Below are positions 38,055 through 46,707 of a stretch of DNA of 64,000 nt, in pieces. Made by a program: the position numbers and the translations under genes. The stretch's first letter is position 1. Each line of letters opens with the position of its first letter. The DNA lies in the NCBI RefSeq assembly GCF_020923495.1, contig NZ_CP064048.1:893501-957500 (forward strand), read 5' to 3'. The notes under the pieces were generated by a model. The model worked only from the letters and a program-made list of their open reading frames with translations, did no database searches and was not told where the DNA came from. The DNA is from Brevibacillus sedimenti (lineage in GTDB: Bacteria > Bacillota > Bacilli > Brevibacillales > Brevibacillaceae).

Positions 38055-39509
38055 TTACCGTTCGCCTGCTCCCCGCTGCGAGAGTTTGTACTGCAGCGTC
38101 TGCCGGGGGATGCCCAACAGCCGTGCCGCTCTGAGCACGTTGCCGCCAGTGGATTTCAGCGCATCGGCAATGCACCGTTCCTCCACCTCCCGCAGCACCT
38201 CCGGCAGCGTGCGCTGTTTTGCCGCCCACGCCTCGATAGGAGGGATGGCCGATCCGATCTCCCCTGGTCCGGTCTCGCCCGGACCGTTCACCAGCGAACG
38301 CTCCGCCAAGTACGGCGGCAGGTGTTCCCGTTCAATCACTGCTCCCTCCACCATGTTCATCGCCGCCTCGATCACGTGCTCCAGTTCGCGAACGTTGCCG
38401 GGCCAGTCGTACTGCCTGAACAGGTCGGCCACCTCCGGACTGATGTTTTGCACCTGCATGTGAAAACGGCGATTGTATTTGTCGAGGAAATGGCGGACGA
38501 GCAGGTCCACGTCCTCCCTGCGCTCCCGCAGTGGCGGCAGCTCAAAGGAGACCACGTTGATGCGGTAGTACAGGTCCAATCGCAGCGCGCCGCGCCGAAC
38601 CAACTCCAGCGGCGGTTCATTGACGGCAGCGATCACCCGCACGTCGACACGTACGGCGCTGCTGCTGCCGATCCGCCGGATTTGCCCGTCCTGCAGCACG
38701 CGCAGCAGTTTTGCCTGCAGGTCCAGCGGCATGCTGTTCAACTCGTCGAGAAACAGCGTCCCGCCATCCGCCAGTTCAAACAGTCCCGGTCTGTCGTCTG
38801 CTCCGGTAAAGCTGCCCTTGGTCGTGCCAAACAGCAGGCTTTCCAGCAGCGAAGCCGGCAGGGCCGCGCAGTTTTGCGCAATAAACGGCTTGCCGCAGCG
38901 GGACGACGCCTGGTGGATCGACTGGACGAACAGTTCCTTCCCCGTCCCCGTCTCTCCGTAGATCAATACCGGAGATGAAGTGCGGGCCGCCTTTCTCGCG
39001 CGGTCTTTTAACCGCATCATCTGTTCGTTTTGTGTCAGGATATCGGCAAACTGAAAGGAAAGCCCGTCCCCGTCCAGCTTGCTCCGCTTGGCCCGCTTCG
39101 GCTTGCTGATCTGCGCCTGCAGGTCGAGCAGCCGCTCTGACAGCTCTTTCAGCTTGCGGATATCCTTGGCCACCTCGACCGCCCCGACCAGCCGATTGCC
39201 CACCCGCACGGGCAGCGTCGTATTGATCGTCTCCACCCGCATCCCTCTCCAGTTGGTGTAGGTCTGCGGCTGGTCGTAGATCGGTTCGCCGCTCGCAATG
39301 ACCCTCAGCAGTGTGCTGGAGTGACGGTCCAGCGAGGGAAACACCTCCAGCAGCGGCTTACCCAGCACTTCGTCAGGCGTCAGCCCGTCCAGTCTGGCCG
39401 CCACGTGATTGTAATAAATGGTAATGCCGTTCGCATCAACGACGTGGATTCCCTCATCGATCGTTCCCAGGATGGCCTGCAGCATTTCCACCGTTTCCGA
39501 CATCGGCAT
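38055..39509 (-). CDS. Sigma-54-dependent activator, PAS-AAA+-HTH (RocR-like)
   Basis: A 484-residue enhancer-binding protein. The PAS domain (residues about 5-110) includes GTIDEGIHVVDANGITIYYN. The AAA+ core has Walker A GETGTGKELFVQSIH, the sigma-54 contact loop GSFTGAD, Walker B GGTLFLDELN, and WPGNVREL. A Fis-type HTH at the C-terminus reads GGNVLRAARLLGIPRQTLQY. It has no receiver domain, so the PAS domain probably senses a ligand, perhaps lysine-related. It is encoded just upstream of kamA. The ATG at 39509 is used; the longer TTG frame would include the ribosome site. Confidence 0.93.
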   Translation of the reverse strand: MPMSETVEMLQAILGTIDEGIHVVDANGITIYYNHVAARLDGLTPDEVLGKPLLEVFPSLDRHSSTLLRVIASGEPIYDQPQTYTNWRGMRVETINTTLPVRVGNRLVGAVEVAKDIRKLKELSERLLDLQAQISKPKRAKRSKLDGDGLSFQFADILTQNEQMMRLKDRARKAARTSSPVLIYGETGTGKELFVQSIHQASSRCGKPFIAQNCAALPASLLESLLFGTTKGSFTGADDRPGLFELADGGTLFLDELNSMPLDLQAKLLRVLQDGQIRRIGSSSAVRVDVRVIAAVNEPPLELVRRGALRLDLYYRINVVSFELPPLRERREDVDLLVRHFLDKYNRRFHMQVQNISPEVADLFRQYDWPGNVRELEHVIEAAMNMVEGAVIEREHLPPYLAERSLVNGPGETGPGEIGSAIPPIEAWAAKQRTLPEVLREVEERCIADALKSTGGNVLRAARLLGIPRQTLQYKLSQRGAGER

Positions 39510-39556
39510 GGAGTGTAACAGCCTCCTTTCGAACAAACTGCCAAAAAATCATCACT

Positions 39557-39576
39557 GTGCCGAATTTTCGGCAGTC
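39557..39576. promoter_or_regulatory. Enhancer-type dyad upstream of the activator gene (copy 2)
   Basis: The reverse complement of this 20-mer equals the site at 38035-38054 exactly (TGCCGAA/TTCGGCA dyad). It lies 48 bp before the activator start codon, overlapping the 3' end of the upstream membrane-protein gene, and suggests autoregulation. Confidence 0.75.
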
Positions 39577-39970
39577 ACCGCTGCCGTTCCGCCTGCACCG
39601 CGATGATCAGCGTGTAAAGCAGATGGCCCAGCAGCCAAAGGAAAAAATCGGCCCACGACACGGCCGCGCCGCTGAGCAGACTAAATGGCAGATAGGCCGC
39701 AGCAAAGGCGAGCACCCAGTACGACAGATATTTGATTCTCCGCTCGCCACGGGTTCGGGGATAGAAGTACATCATGAAAAACGCAACGATTGCACTGACC
39801 AACAGGTGGACCAACAGCTCGACCACGGACGGCAGTCCCTCCAGGCCGGGGACATAGCTGACGTCAATCAGGACGGAGAGCGTCGACGTTTGAAACAGTC
39901 CGTCTCCCAAAGCCAGAAACGCGGCCAGAACGAGGCCGGCCATGCCACCGGTTGCGAGTGCAAACCCCAC
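39575..39970 (-). CDS. Small polytopic membrane protein, unknown
   Basis: A 131-residue protein with four predicted helices (about 4-24, 48-70, 82-102, 106-125) and a short basic loop YPRTRGERRIKY after helix 2. It resembles the YagU/YqhR-like class of small membrane proteins in layout, but I cannot name a family. The start is GTG after GGGGAGGGG. It ends at the enhancer-type dyad in front of the sigma-54 activator; a functional link to kamA is not evident. Confidence 0.6.
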   Translation of the reverse strand: MGFALATGGMAGLVLAAFLALGDGLFQTSTLSVLIDVSYVPGLEGLPSVVELLVHLLVSAIVAFFMMYFYPRTRGERRIKYLSYWVLAFAAAYLPFSLLSGAAVSWADFFLWLLGHLLYTLIIAVQAERQR

Positions 39971-40121
39971 GATGCCCCTCCCCTTTCCTTGTGTGAATTA
40001 CCCTTATTGTACGAAAAAACCGCCCCGACCGGCTATAGCGAACGAGCCTGGCCCATCACTCCATGCCGTGCACGTTATTTCCCCCTTCTGTTGATCCATG
40101 CTCCGCAGCGGAAAATTATGC

Positions 40122-40127
40122 TATACT
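40122..40127 (+). promoter_or_regulatory. Extended -10 promoter of the small toxin gene
   Basis: TGCTATACT is an extended -10 element; no good -35 is visible. The transcript would start near 40134 and carry a leader of about 60 nt. Confidence 0.55.
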
Positions 40128-40193
40128 CATAGACATCGGCTCCTCAAGGGTGGTCGGCTCATCTCCCACGTCGAAAACGGGGGAGGTGAGAGT

Positions 40194-40304
40194 ATGGCAA
40201 TTACGCACGAAACCATGAGCCTGATGATTCAGTTCGGCGGCTTTATTGTCGGCCTGCTGAGTCTCGTCGTGGCGATTGTTGCTTTGACGCAAAAAAAGAA
40301 GTGA
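40194..40304 (+). CDS. Putative holin-like (type I) toxin, 36 residues
   Basis: MAITHETMSLMIQFGGFIVG is followed by LLSLVVAIVALTQKKK. This is one hydrophobic helix with the MSLMIxFGxFIV pattern and a basic tail, the signature of the putative holin-like toxin family related in style to TxpA. GGGAGGTG lies 8 nt before the ATG. Its stop codon falls in the arm of a hairpin that is a terminator for the opposite strand. The small gene plus convergent antisense transcript is the type I toxin-antitoxin layout. The membrane is the likely target. Confidence 0.8.
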   Translation: MAITHETMSLMIQFGGFIVGLLSLVVAIVALTQKKK

Positions 40305-40445
40305 CCTCCCCTTGAGTTGAGAACCGGAGGTCACTTCGGTCAAATTCTGAGCCGATCCCGTAAAGGGAGCAGCTATTGTACAAGGCTGCAGATGTTCCCG
40401 CATCTGTAGCCTTTTTTACCATATGCATCTGCTGTTCCTATCATA
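40289..40445 (-). ncRNA. Putative antisense antitoxin RNA
   Basis: A minus-strand extended -10 (TGGTATGAT, hexamer 40440-40445) would start an RNA near 40433. It ends at the hairpin formed by GGAGGTCACTT (40326-40336) and AAGTGACCTCC (40299-40309), followed on that strand by CTTTTTTTGCG. The RNA of about 145 nt covers the toxin stop codon and 3' region. The assignment rests on layout; expression is not shown. Confidence 0.6.
40382..40417 (+). terminator. Terminator of the toxin mRNA
   Basis: AAGGCTGCAGATG pairs with CATCTGTAGCCTT (one G-U pair) around TTCCCG, followed by TTTT. On the minus strand it lacks a T run, so it serves the toxin gene only. Confidence 0.85.
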
Positions 40446-40637
40446 CCACGCTTGGCCCAAAAAGAATCGCATCGGTTTGCCGACCTTTGTGATTCTTTTC
40501 CACCAACGGTACCAGCCTGGTCGCAGGCGATTGCTTGCAACCTTTCTGCTGCTTGTGTTTTCTAGCATCATTTTACTCCAAGTACACCAGTTTGCACAAG
40601 ATTATCGCCAATGGTTGGTTATGACCGCTTGATTTGT

Positions 40638-41066
40638 TCAGTGTGTCGCGGAGGGCCACTCCACATTCAGCGTCAGTTCGTGCTCGCCGATATACTGGCT
40701 GTTCAGCCACAGCTGGTAAGCTACTCTTACCTGGACCGGCCTTCCCTGCTCATGCCGGATGCGCAGCTTGCGTGTATGGGTCTCCATCGAAAACAGCCCG
40801 TAGGGACTGCGGTAGGTCGTCTGGTGGCTCATGCCCTGCTGAAACTGCTGTTTCGTCTGCACGTCGCCCTGTCTCAGCAGGGTGACCGTCCCGTCTGCCA
40901 GCTTCAGCGTCGTGCTCACCTCGCCGGCCCCTTCCAGCTGCTCCTTGTACGTCAGATACCAGCCGCCTGTCTTTTCCACGCATCGGCCGGCATAGCGATA
41001 GATTGTTTCCTCCCAATCTCCTCCCGTGCGCTGTCTGGCGGTCAGGGTGATCAGCACGTCTTGCAT
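40638..41066 (-). CDS. ywiB: DUF1934 family protein YwiB
   Basis: A 142-residue small beta-barrel protein of the DUF1934 family, whose function is unknown. Recognisable features are the N-terminal VLITLTARQRTGGDWEETIYRYAG, YLTYKEQLEGAGEVSTTLKLADGTVTLLRQG and the closing EHELTLNVEW strand. The fold resembles lipocalin/calycin barrels. In B. subtilis ywiB neighbours argS; here it follows an MFS gene and the speE-speB pair. GAGGA lies about 6 nt before the ATG. Confidence 0.85.
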   Translation of the reverse strand: MQDVLITLTARQRTGGDWEETIYRYAGRCVEKTGGWYLTYKEQLEGAGEVSTTLKLADGTVTLLRQGDVQTKQQFQQGMSHQTTYRSPYGLFSMETHTRKLRIRHEQGRPVQVRVAYQLWLNSQYIGEHELTLNVEWPSATH

Positions 41067-41113
41067 GGATCGTCCTCACTTCCCGTTCTGCTTGTACCCG
41101 TCCATTGTACGCC

Positions 41114-42358
41114 TCATCGCTCTTTTGTTGCAACCGCCGACTGACCGGACTGCTCATCCAGCAGATGGCGCATCGTTCCCACAATCCCGACGGCGGCGAG
41201 CAGCAGCAGTCCGGCGAGCACGAGGTACCCCATCCCGGCCCCGGTCCGGTCAATCATCCACGTAAACACGCCGATCAGGAGCAAGCGCATCATCATCCCG
41301 AGTGAATTGAAAAAGCTCATGACCCGTCCCATGAACGGCTTCGGCACGACCGTCATGTACAGCGACTGCCGGATCAGCCGGACAGAAGCATTGCACCAGC
41401 CGAACACCATGTAGGCGCCAATCAGGGCCCATCCGTAGGGCAGCGCCACCATGACTGCCATGACGACAGCAAACAGCAGCGTGTTGCCAACCATCGCCGG
41501 AACCTGGCCGTACTTCCTTGTCACGGCAGCAACCAGGAATCCGGCCGCCACCGCGCCGATGGCGTATGCCGTTTCTCCGAGCGAAAACACCGTCACGTCC
41601 GCTTTCAAGGTCTGATTCACGTAAACAGGCTTCAACAAGTTGCCGGCCATCACCGCAATAAACGGCATCAACGCCGCGATGCCAAACAGGAGAAAGCCCC
41701 GTTTTTCCCGTATGTAATGCCAGCTTTGGAGCAGTTGGCCCACCCAGTTGACCCCGCTGTTGTTCCGGACTTCCCGCTCCAGGGTAAAGGTGTAGGCCAT
41801 GGTGGCCATGAGACCGAAGGCTGCCAGATACGTACAGGCGTTAATCAGCAAAACGACATGCAGCCCGTATGCCTCCAGGAGAAACCCTGCGATCCCCCCG
41901 GCCAGCACGGACGACGTCTGTCCCTCAATCTCCAGCAGGCTGTTGATGTCGTTGTAGTGCCGCGGCTCAAACATTTCCTGGACAAGCGCCGACTGCGACG
42001 GGTAATGAATCTGAAACATCAGGGTCGTCACCAGGTAGACAGCGACCAGCATCCACTTGGTATACGGACCGAAAAAGCCCCACATCGCGAGGGCGGCCAG
42101 CACGGCAAAGCCGATCACATGCTCCGTCAGCAGCATCCGTTTGCGGGAAAAACGGTCGATCAACGTGCCGATATACGGGCCGACCACAAACATCAGCACA
42201 GCCGAGACAAACATCGTGGAGCCGAGCAGCTCGGCTGATCCGGTCGTTTCCACCAAGTACCAGGCAATGCCGATCATGGTCATTCCCTGGCCAAAGCCGG
42301 AAAACAGGTTGGAAAAAAACAGCTTGCGAAACTGACGGTTGGCAAACACTTCTCTCAT
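41114..42358 (-). CDS. MFS transporter
   Basis: A 414-residue carrier with 12 predicted helices of the MFS_3/enterobactin-exporter-like class. The N-terminus NRQFRKLFFSNLFSGFGQGM and the loop 2-3 motif GTLIDRFSRKRMLLTEH (motif A form DRxxRK) are typical. The long central loop (residues about 190-215) separates the halves. The substrate cannot be predicted; drug or siderophore efflux are the usual roles. It lies between ywiB and speB without clear co-transcription. Confidence 0.85.
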   Translation of the reverse strand: MREVFANRQFRKLFFSNLFSGFGQGMTMIGIAWYLVETTGSAELLGSTMFVSAVLMFVVGPYIGTLIDRFSRKRMLLTEHVIGFAVLAALAMWGFFGPYTKWMLVAVYLVTTLMFQIHYPSQSALVQEMFEPRHYNDINSLLEIEGQTSSVLAGGIAGFLLEAYGLHVVLLINACTYLAAFGLMATMAYTFTLEREVRNNSGVNWVGQLLQSWHYIREKRGFLLFGIAALMPFIAVMAGNLLKPVYVNQTLKADVTVFSLGETAYAIGAVAAGFLVAAVTRKYGQVPAMVGNTLLFAVVMAVMVALPYGWALIGAYMVFGWCNASVRLIRQSLYMTVVPKPFMGRVMSFFNSLGMMMRLLLIGVFTWMIDRTGAGMGYLVLAGLLLLAAVGIVGTMRHLLDEQSGQSAVATKER

Positions 42359-42491
42359 GGAATGCGCCCCCTGAACTGCATGTGGAAGGATTTGCCACCA
42401 TCATACGCAATATTTTTAATTTTGTAAATAAAAAAGTTTTATAATAGACCCCCAAACGCCCGTCATCACGTGTGCTTCCGCCCCACCCGAC

Positions 42492-42523
42492 AAAAAAACG
42501 CCCCCAGTGTGAAACCGGGGACG
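42492..42523 (-). terminator. Terminator of speE-speB
   Basis: On the minus strand CGTCCCCGG pairs with CTGGGGGCG (two wobbles), followed by TTTTTTT, 17 bp past the speB stop codon. Confidence 0.85.
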
Positions 42524-42539
42524 CTTGTGGTACCGTCTG

Positions 42540-43412
42540 TTATTTTACAAAGCCCAGAATCAGCTCGCGCACGATCTTGGACGCCACAATCTGGGTCATC
42601 TCGCTGTGATCGTAGACCGGTGCCACTTCCACCAGGTCACAGCCGATCACGTTGGCGCCGTTTTTCGCCATGTAGTGGATGGTCTCCAGCAGTTCGCGGG
42701 AGGTGATGCCGCCCGCCTCGGTCGTGCCGGTACCCGGCGCGTATGCAGGGTCAAGCACGTCGATGTCGATCGTCAGGTAGATCGGGCGGTTGCCAATCGT
42801 CGGCAGCACCTGTTTGACCGGCTCCAGCACGTCGTACTTGTACAGGTGCATGTTTTCTTTCGCCCACTCAAACTCTTCCTTCATCCCGCTGCGGATGCCA
42901 AACGAATAGACGTTTTTGCCGCCGATCAGATCGCACGCCTTTTTGATCGGCGTGGAGTGGGAGTACTCATACCCCTCGTAATGGTCGCGCAGGTCGGTGT
43001 GGGCGTCAAAGTGGAAGATGACCAGGTCGCTCTTGTACTTTTCGTACACAGCCTGAATTACCGGCCAGGTCACCAGGTGTTCGCCGCCCAGACCGATCGG
43101 AAACTTGCCGTCCGCCAAAATTTTGCTGACAAACGTACGGATCGCATCCAGGCTGCCCTCCACGTTGCCAAACGGCAGGGGAATATCCCCCGCATCGAAA
43201 TACTTTACGTCTTCCAGCAGTCTGTCCAGATACGGGCTGTACTCTTCCAGACCGATCGAGACCTCGCGGATGCGGGCCGGGCCGAAACGGGAACCGGGAC
43301 GGAAACTGACCGTCCAGTCCATCGGCATACCGTAGATGACCGCCTGGCTCTCCTCGTAGCTGCCATGGCTGCGGATAAAGACGTTGCCGGAATACGCTTC
43401 GTCAAAACGCAT
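42540..43412 (-). CDS. speB: Agmatinase
   Basis: Hydrolyses agmatine to putrescine and urea. The 290-residue ureohydrolase has the binuclear Mn site: His of GLGGEHLVTWP, FHFDAHTDLRD (two Asp and a His) and TIDIDVLDPAYAPGTGTTEAGG (two Asp). The ATG at 43412 with GGAGG about 10 nt upstream is chosen; six upstream residues are not conserved. It follows speE by about 20 nt, the spermidine operon of Bacillales. Arginine decarboxylase is not in the window. Confidence 0.95.
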   Translation of the reverse strand: MRFDEAYSGNVFIRSHGSYEESQAVIYGMPMDWTVSFRPGSRFGPARIREVSIGLEEYSPYLDRLLEDVKYFDAGDIPLPFGNVEGSLDAIRTFVSKILADGKFPIGLGGEHLVTWPVIQAVYEKYKSDLVIFHFDAHTDLRDHYEGYEYSHSTPIKKACDLIGGKNVYSFGIRSGMKEEFEWAKENMHLYKYDVLEPVKQVLPTIGNRPIYLTIDIDVLDPAYAPGTGTTEAGGITSRELLETIHYMAKNGANVIGCDLVEVAPVYDHSEMTQIVASKIVRELILGFVK

Positions 43413-43433
43413 CTTGTTTCTTCCTCCCAATCC

Positions 43434-44273
43434 TTAGTCGCGGGTCAGCTCGGCCACGAAGTTGGGCAGCTTGAACGCGGCGTAGTGAACCTCCGCATTG
43501 TAGTACTTGGTGTTCAAATCCTTGATCTTGCTCGCATCCACTTCCAGCGGATCGTACTGTTTGGAGCCGATCGTAAAGCTCCACAGGCCGGACGGATAGG
43601 TCGGGATGCTGCACGTATACAGACGGGTGATCGGGAAAATCGATTTAATATCCTTGAACACGCGTTTGATCAAGTCGCGGTTGAACCACGGGGACTCGGT
43701 CTGCGCCACCATGATGCCATCCGGTTTCAACGCGTCGTAAATGCCTTGGTAAAATCCTTTCTCAAACAGGCCCACTGCCGGTCCGACCGGCTCGGTGGAG
43801 TCGACCATGATCACGTCGTACTCGCCTTTGTGGTCGTGAATGTGCTTGATGCCGTCGATCACCTGCACGTCCACTTTCGGATTACCGGACAGCTCACTGG
43901 CGATGGCCGGGAAAAACTTTTTGCTGGCCTCGATCACGCCACCGTCAATTTCCGCCAATACGGCTTTTTCCACGGAGGGGTGTTTGACGATTTCGCGAAT
44001 GGCACCGCCGTCGCCACCGCCCACGACGAGCACCTTTTTCGGGTTCGGGTGGGTGTTGAGGGCAACGTGGGCGATCATTTCGTGGTAGACAAACTCGTCC
44101 ACATCAGTGGTCATGACCATGCCGTCGAGAACGAGCATGCGGCCGAACTGCTTGGTGTTGATGATATCCAATTGTTGAAATTCGGTTTTCTCGCTGTACA
44201 ACGTCTCGGTAATCTTTGTCGTAATACCGTGATTTTCCGTTTGTTTTTCGGTGTACCACAGTTCCATGTTCAT
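43434..44273 (-). CDS. speE: Spermidine synthase
   Basis: Transfers aminopropyl from decarboxylated SAM to putrescine. The 279-residue protein matches B. subtilis SpeE by recall: [57 protein letters not shown] (SAM site), the catalytic [11 protein letters not shown] and [22 protein letters not shown] precedes the first ATG by about 11 nt; the second Met (two codons on) is an alternative. The operon has a sigma-A promoter and a leader of about 120 nt. Confidence 0.96.
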   Translation of the reverse strand: MNMELWYTEKQTENHGITTKITETLYSEKTEFQQLDIINTKQFGRMLVLDGMVMTTDVDEFVYHEMIAHVALNTHPNPKKVLVVGGGDGGAIREIVKHPSVEKAVLAEIDGGVIEASKKFFPAIASELSGNPKVDVQVIDGIKHIHDHKGEYDVIMVDSTEPVGPAVGLFEKGFYQGIYDALKPDGIMVAQTESPWFNRDLIKRVFKDIKSIFPITRLYTCSIPTYPSGLWSFTIGSKQYDPLEVDASKIKDLNTKYYNAEVHYAAFKLPNFVAELTRD

Positions 44274-44332
44274 GATTATGTACCCTCCTTAACTAACCGC
44301 ATTGGTATTGAAAGACCCCGGCCGACGCCGGT

Positions 44333-44430
44333 TTGGCAGGAGATAGCGGCCAGTCCCTGCCAAATTAGTCCAGACCGCTGCCATTCGTATCTGCCAAGAA
44401 AATTATAGTGGCTGCCTCCCAAAATGCAAG
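44333..44430 (-). promoter_or_regulatory. speE promoter and leader hairpin
   Basis: Minus strand TTGCAT (44425-44430), 16 bp, TATAAT (44403-44408). In the leader, TTTGGCAGG (44357-44365 arm) and CCTGCCAAA (44333-44341 arm) form a perfect 9-bp stem around 15 nt. No T run follows, so it is a leader structure rather than a terminator. Confidence 0.7.
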
Positions 44431-44569
44431 CAATTTTTGCGAGACGCGCTGCCCGGCGCGGCCGTTAAGTTTATCCAACCGGAGTTTGTCCCATACTAGA
44501 CAGTAACCCTATCGTTTGGTTAGTATGTCCCGATTCGAAAAAATATGAGGGGAAAGGACTAGAGAGGAC

Positions 44570-46621
44570 ATGGAAGTAATCCGGGAAGCCCCGCTCCTCC
44601 GCTATCTGCGTTGGGCGAAGAAATTCATAAAATTATTCATACTCAGCCTATTGTGCTGTTCGTTTGCCGCCCTGCTGCTGATTCTCTACCTCCGTTCACA
44701 GCCGCTGCCGGCAGTCTCGATCAATCAGACGACGACCATTTACGCCAGCAACGGTGAGGTGCTGGATACGCTGCACCGCGGCCAGAACCGGTTTGTCGTC
44801 CCGCTGAAGGACATCTCCCCTTTCCTGGTGCAGGCGACGATCGCCATCGAAGACCGTTCCTTCCACAAGCACTACGGCATCGACTGGCTGCGTCTGGCTC
44901 GGGCCGCCTACGTGGACGTGATCCACATGGAAAAGCGGCAGGGAGCCAGCACGATCACGCAGCAATTGGCGCGAAACCTGTATCTCTCGATGGACAAGAC
45001 CTGGGAGCGCAAGATAAAGGAAGCGCTGTTGGCCATCCAGTTGGAACTAAATTACAGTAAGGACGAAATCCTGGAGATGTACATGAACCAGATCTACTAC
45101 GGCCATTCCGCTTACGGCGCCCAGGCCGCCGCGCAAACGTACTTCGGCAAAGACGCCAAGGATCTGACGCTGGCAGAAAGCGCCTTGTTGGCCGGCATCC
45201 CCAAAGGGCCGTCGTACTACTCTCCCTACGTGGACTTTGACAAGGCCAAATCGCGGCAGCAGGTGATTCTCCAGGCCATGGTCCGCTCCGGCTACATTAC
45301 GCCGGAACAGGCGGAGCAGGCGTATGCCGAACCGATCAAGCTAAAGGAGCGCAACACCGAAGCCGCGGCTGAACAAGCCCCTTATTTTCGCGATTACATT
45401 GCCAACCTGGTGAAGAACAAATACGGCATCGACGAAGAGACCTTTATCCACGGAGGACTGAAAATCCACACGACCCTGGACCCGGTGATGCAGAAAAAAG
45501 CGGAAGACATCATCGCCAAAGTGCTGCCGAAAGACAAACCCGATCTGCAGGTGGCGCTGGTTGCCATGGACCCGGCCACCGGCCACATCAAGGCGATGGT
45601 GGGCGGACGTGACTACACCAAAAGCCAGTACAACCGGGCATTGAGCATGCGGCAGCCGGGCTCTGCGTTCAAGCCGATCTTGTACCTGGCCGCCCTGCAA
45701 AACGGCTTTACGCCGCTGACGCAGATGAAAAGCGAACCGACCGTGTTCACCTACGACAACGGCAAGACCTACATCCCGAAAAACTTTGGGGAGCGCTATG
45801 CCCATGCCTATATCAACATGCGGGAGGCGATCAAGACTTCGGACAACATCTACGCGGTCAAGACAATCGACCATCTCACCCCGCAAAAAGTGGTGGATCA
45901 GGCCCGCGAGCTGGGGATCACCAGCAAGCTGCAGGCTGTACCCTCGCTGGCCCTGGGCACGTCGCTCGTCTCCCCGCTTGAATTGAACACCGCCTACGTC
46001 ACCATCGCCAACAAAGGGGAGCGGGTGAAGCCCATTGCCATCACGCGGATTGAGGACAGCCAGGGAAACGTGCTCGTCGAGGAAAAACCGGAGAAAACCA
46101 GAGTGGCCGATCCGGTGGCCTCGGCACTGCTGATCAATCTGATGCAGAGCGTGTTTGAACCGGGCGGCACAGGCCACCGGGTGGCGGGCGAATTGAACAG
46201 GCCCGTCGCAGGCAAAACCGGCTCCACCGATTACGACGCCTGGCTCAGCGGATTTACGCCGCAGTTGGTCACCACCGTCTGGGTGGGATACGACAAAAAC
46301 CAAAAAGTGGACGATGTCACCGAAGGCTACCTCTCCAAAAAAATCTGGGCGCAGTTCATGGAAAGTGCGCTGAAAGACCAGCCTCCCGCCTTGTTTGACA
46401 TGCCGGCAGGGGTGGTGTCGGTGTACATCGATCCGGCATCGGGCAAGCTGGCGACGGAGCACTGCCCCAACCCGCAGTTGTTCTACTTTGCCAAAGGTAC
46501 CGAGCCGCAGGAGTACTGCACCGATCACCTCCCCAACCATGAAACGCCCACGCCGCTCCCGCCTCCGGACACCCCGTCGTTCTGGCAGCGCATGGGCAGT
46601 TGGTGGAAACCGACCGAGTAG
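44570..46621 (+). CDS. pbpG: Class A penicillin-binding protein PbpG/PBP2d type
   Basis: Bifunctional peptidoglycan synthase of 683 residues. One membrane helix (19-42), a GT51 glycosyltransferase with EDRSFHKHYGIDW (catalytic Glu) and GASTITQQLARNLYLS, then a transpeptidase with the nucleophile in RQPGSAFKP, the SDN motif in TSDNIY and KTGST. The C-terminal tail is Pro-rich. By location beside ywhD and speE-speB it corresponds to B. subtilis pbpG (PBP2d), a forespore-expressed enzyme. A sequence at 44535-44544 loosely resembles a sigma-F -10, but no matching -35 was found. Confidence 0.93.
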   Translation: MEVIREAPLLRYLRWAKKFIKLFILSLLCCSFAALLLILYLRSQPLPAVSINQTTTIYASNGEVLDTLHRGQNRFVVPLKDISPFLVQATIAIEDRSFHKHYGIDWLRLARAAYVDVIHMEKRQGASTITQQLARNLYLSMDKTWERKIKEALLAIQLELNYSKDEILEMYMNQIYYGHSAYGAQAAAQTYFGKDAKDLTLAESALLAGIPKGPSYYSPYVDFDKAKSRQQVILQAMVRSGYITPEQAEQAYAEPIKLKERNTEAAAEQAPYFRDYIANLVKNKYGIDEETFIHGGLKIHTTLDPVMQKKAEDIIAKVLPKDKPDLQVALVAMDPATGHIKAMVGGRDYTKSQYNRALSMRQPGSAFKPILYLAALQNGFTPLTQMKSEPTVFTYDNGKTYIPKNFGERYAHAYINMREAIKTSDNIYAVKTIDHLTPQKVVDQARELGITSKLQAVPSLALGTSLVSPLELNTAYVTIANKGERVKPIAITRIEDSQGNVLVEEKPEKTRVADPVASALLINLMQSVFEPGGTGHRVAGELNRPVAGKTGSTDYDAWLSGFTPQLVTTVWVGYDKNQKVDDVTEGYLSKKIWAQFMESALKDQPPALFDMPAGVVSVYIDPASGKLATEHCPNPQLFYFAKGTEPQEYCTDHLPNHETPTPLPPPDTPSFWQRMGSWWKPTE

Positions 46622-46625
46622 GCAC

Positions 46626-46680
46626 AAAAAAAGGCTGTCCTGCACGGCAGAACGAAACTGCCGGGGACAGCCCTCTTTTC
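46626..46680. terminator. Terminator between pbpG and the convergent small gene
   Basis: GGCTGTCC pairs with GGACAGCC, with inner CGGCAG/CTGCCG. CTCTTTT follows on the plus strand and TTTTTTT on the minus strand, so it works best for the minus-strand gene. Confidence 0.85.
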
Positions 46681-46707
46681 CGTCAGGGGGCTGATTCTTC
46701 TTTGTCG

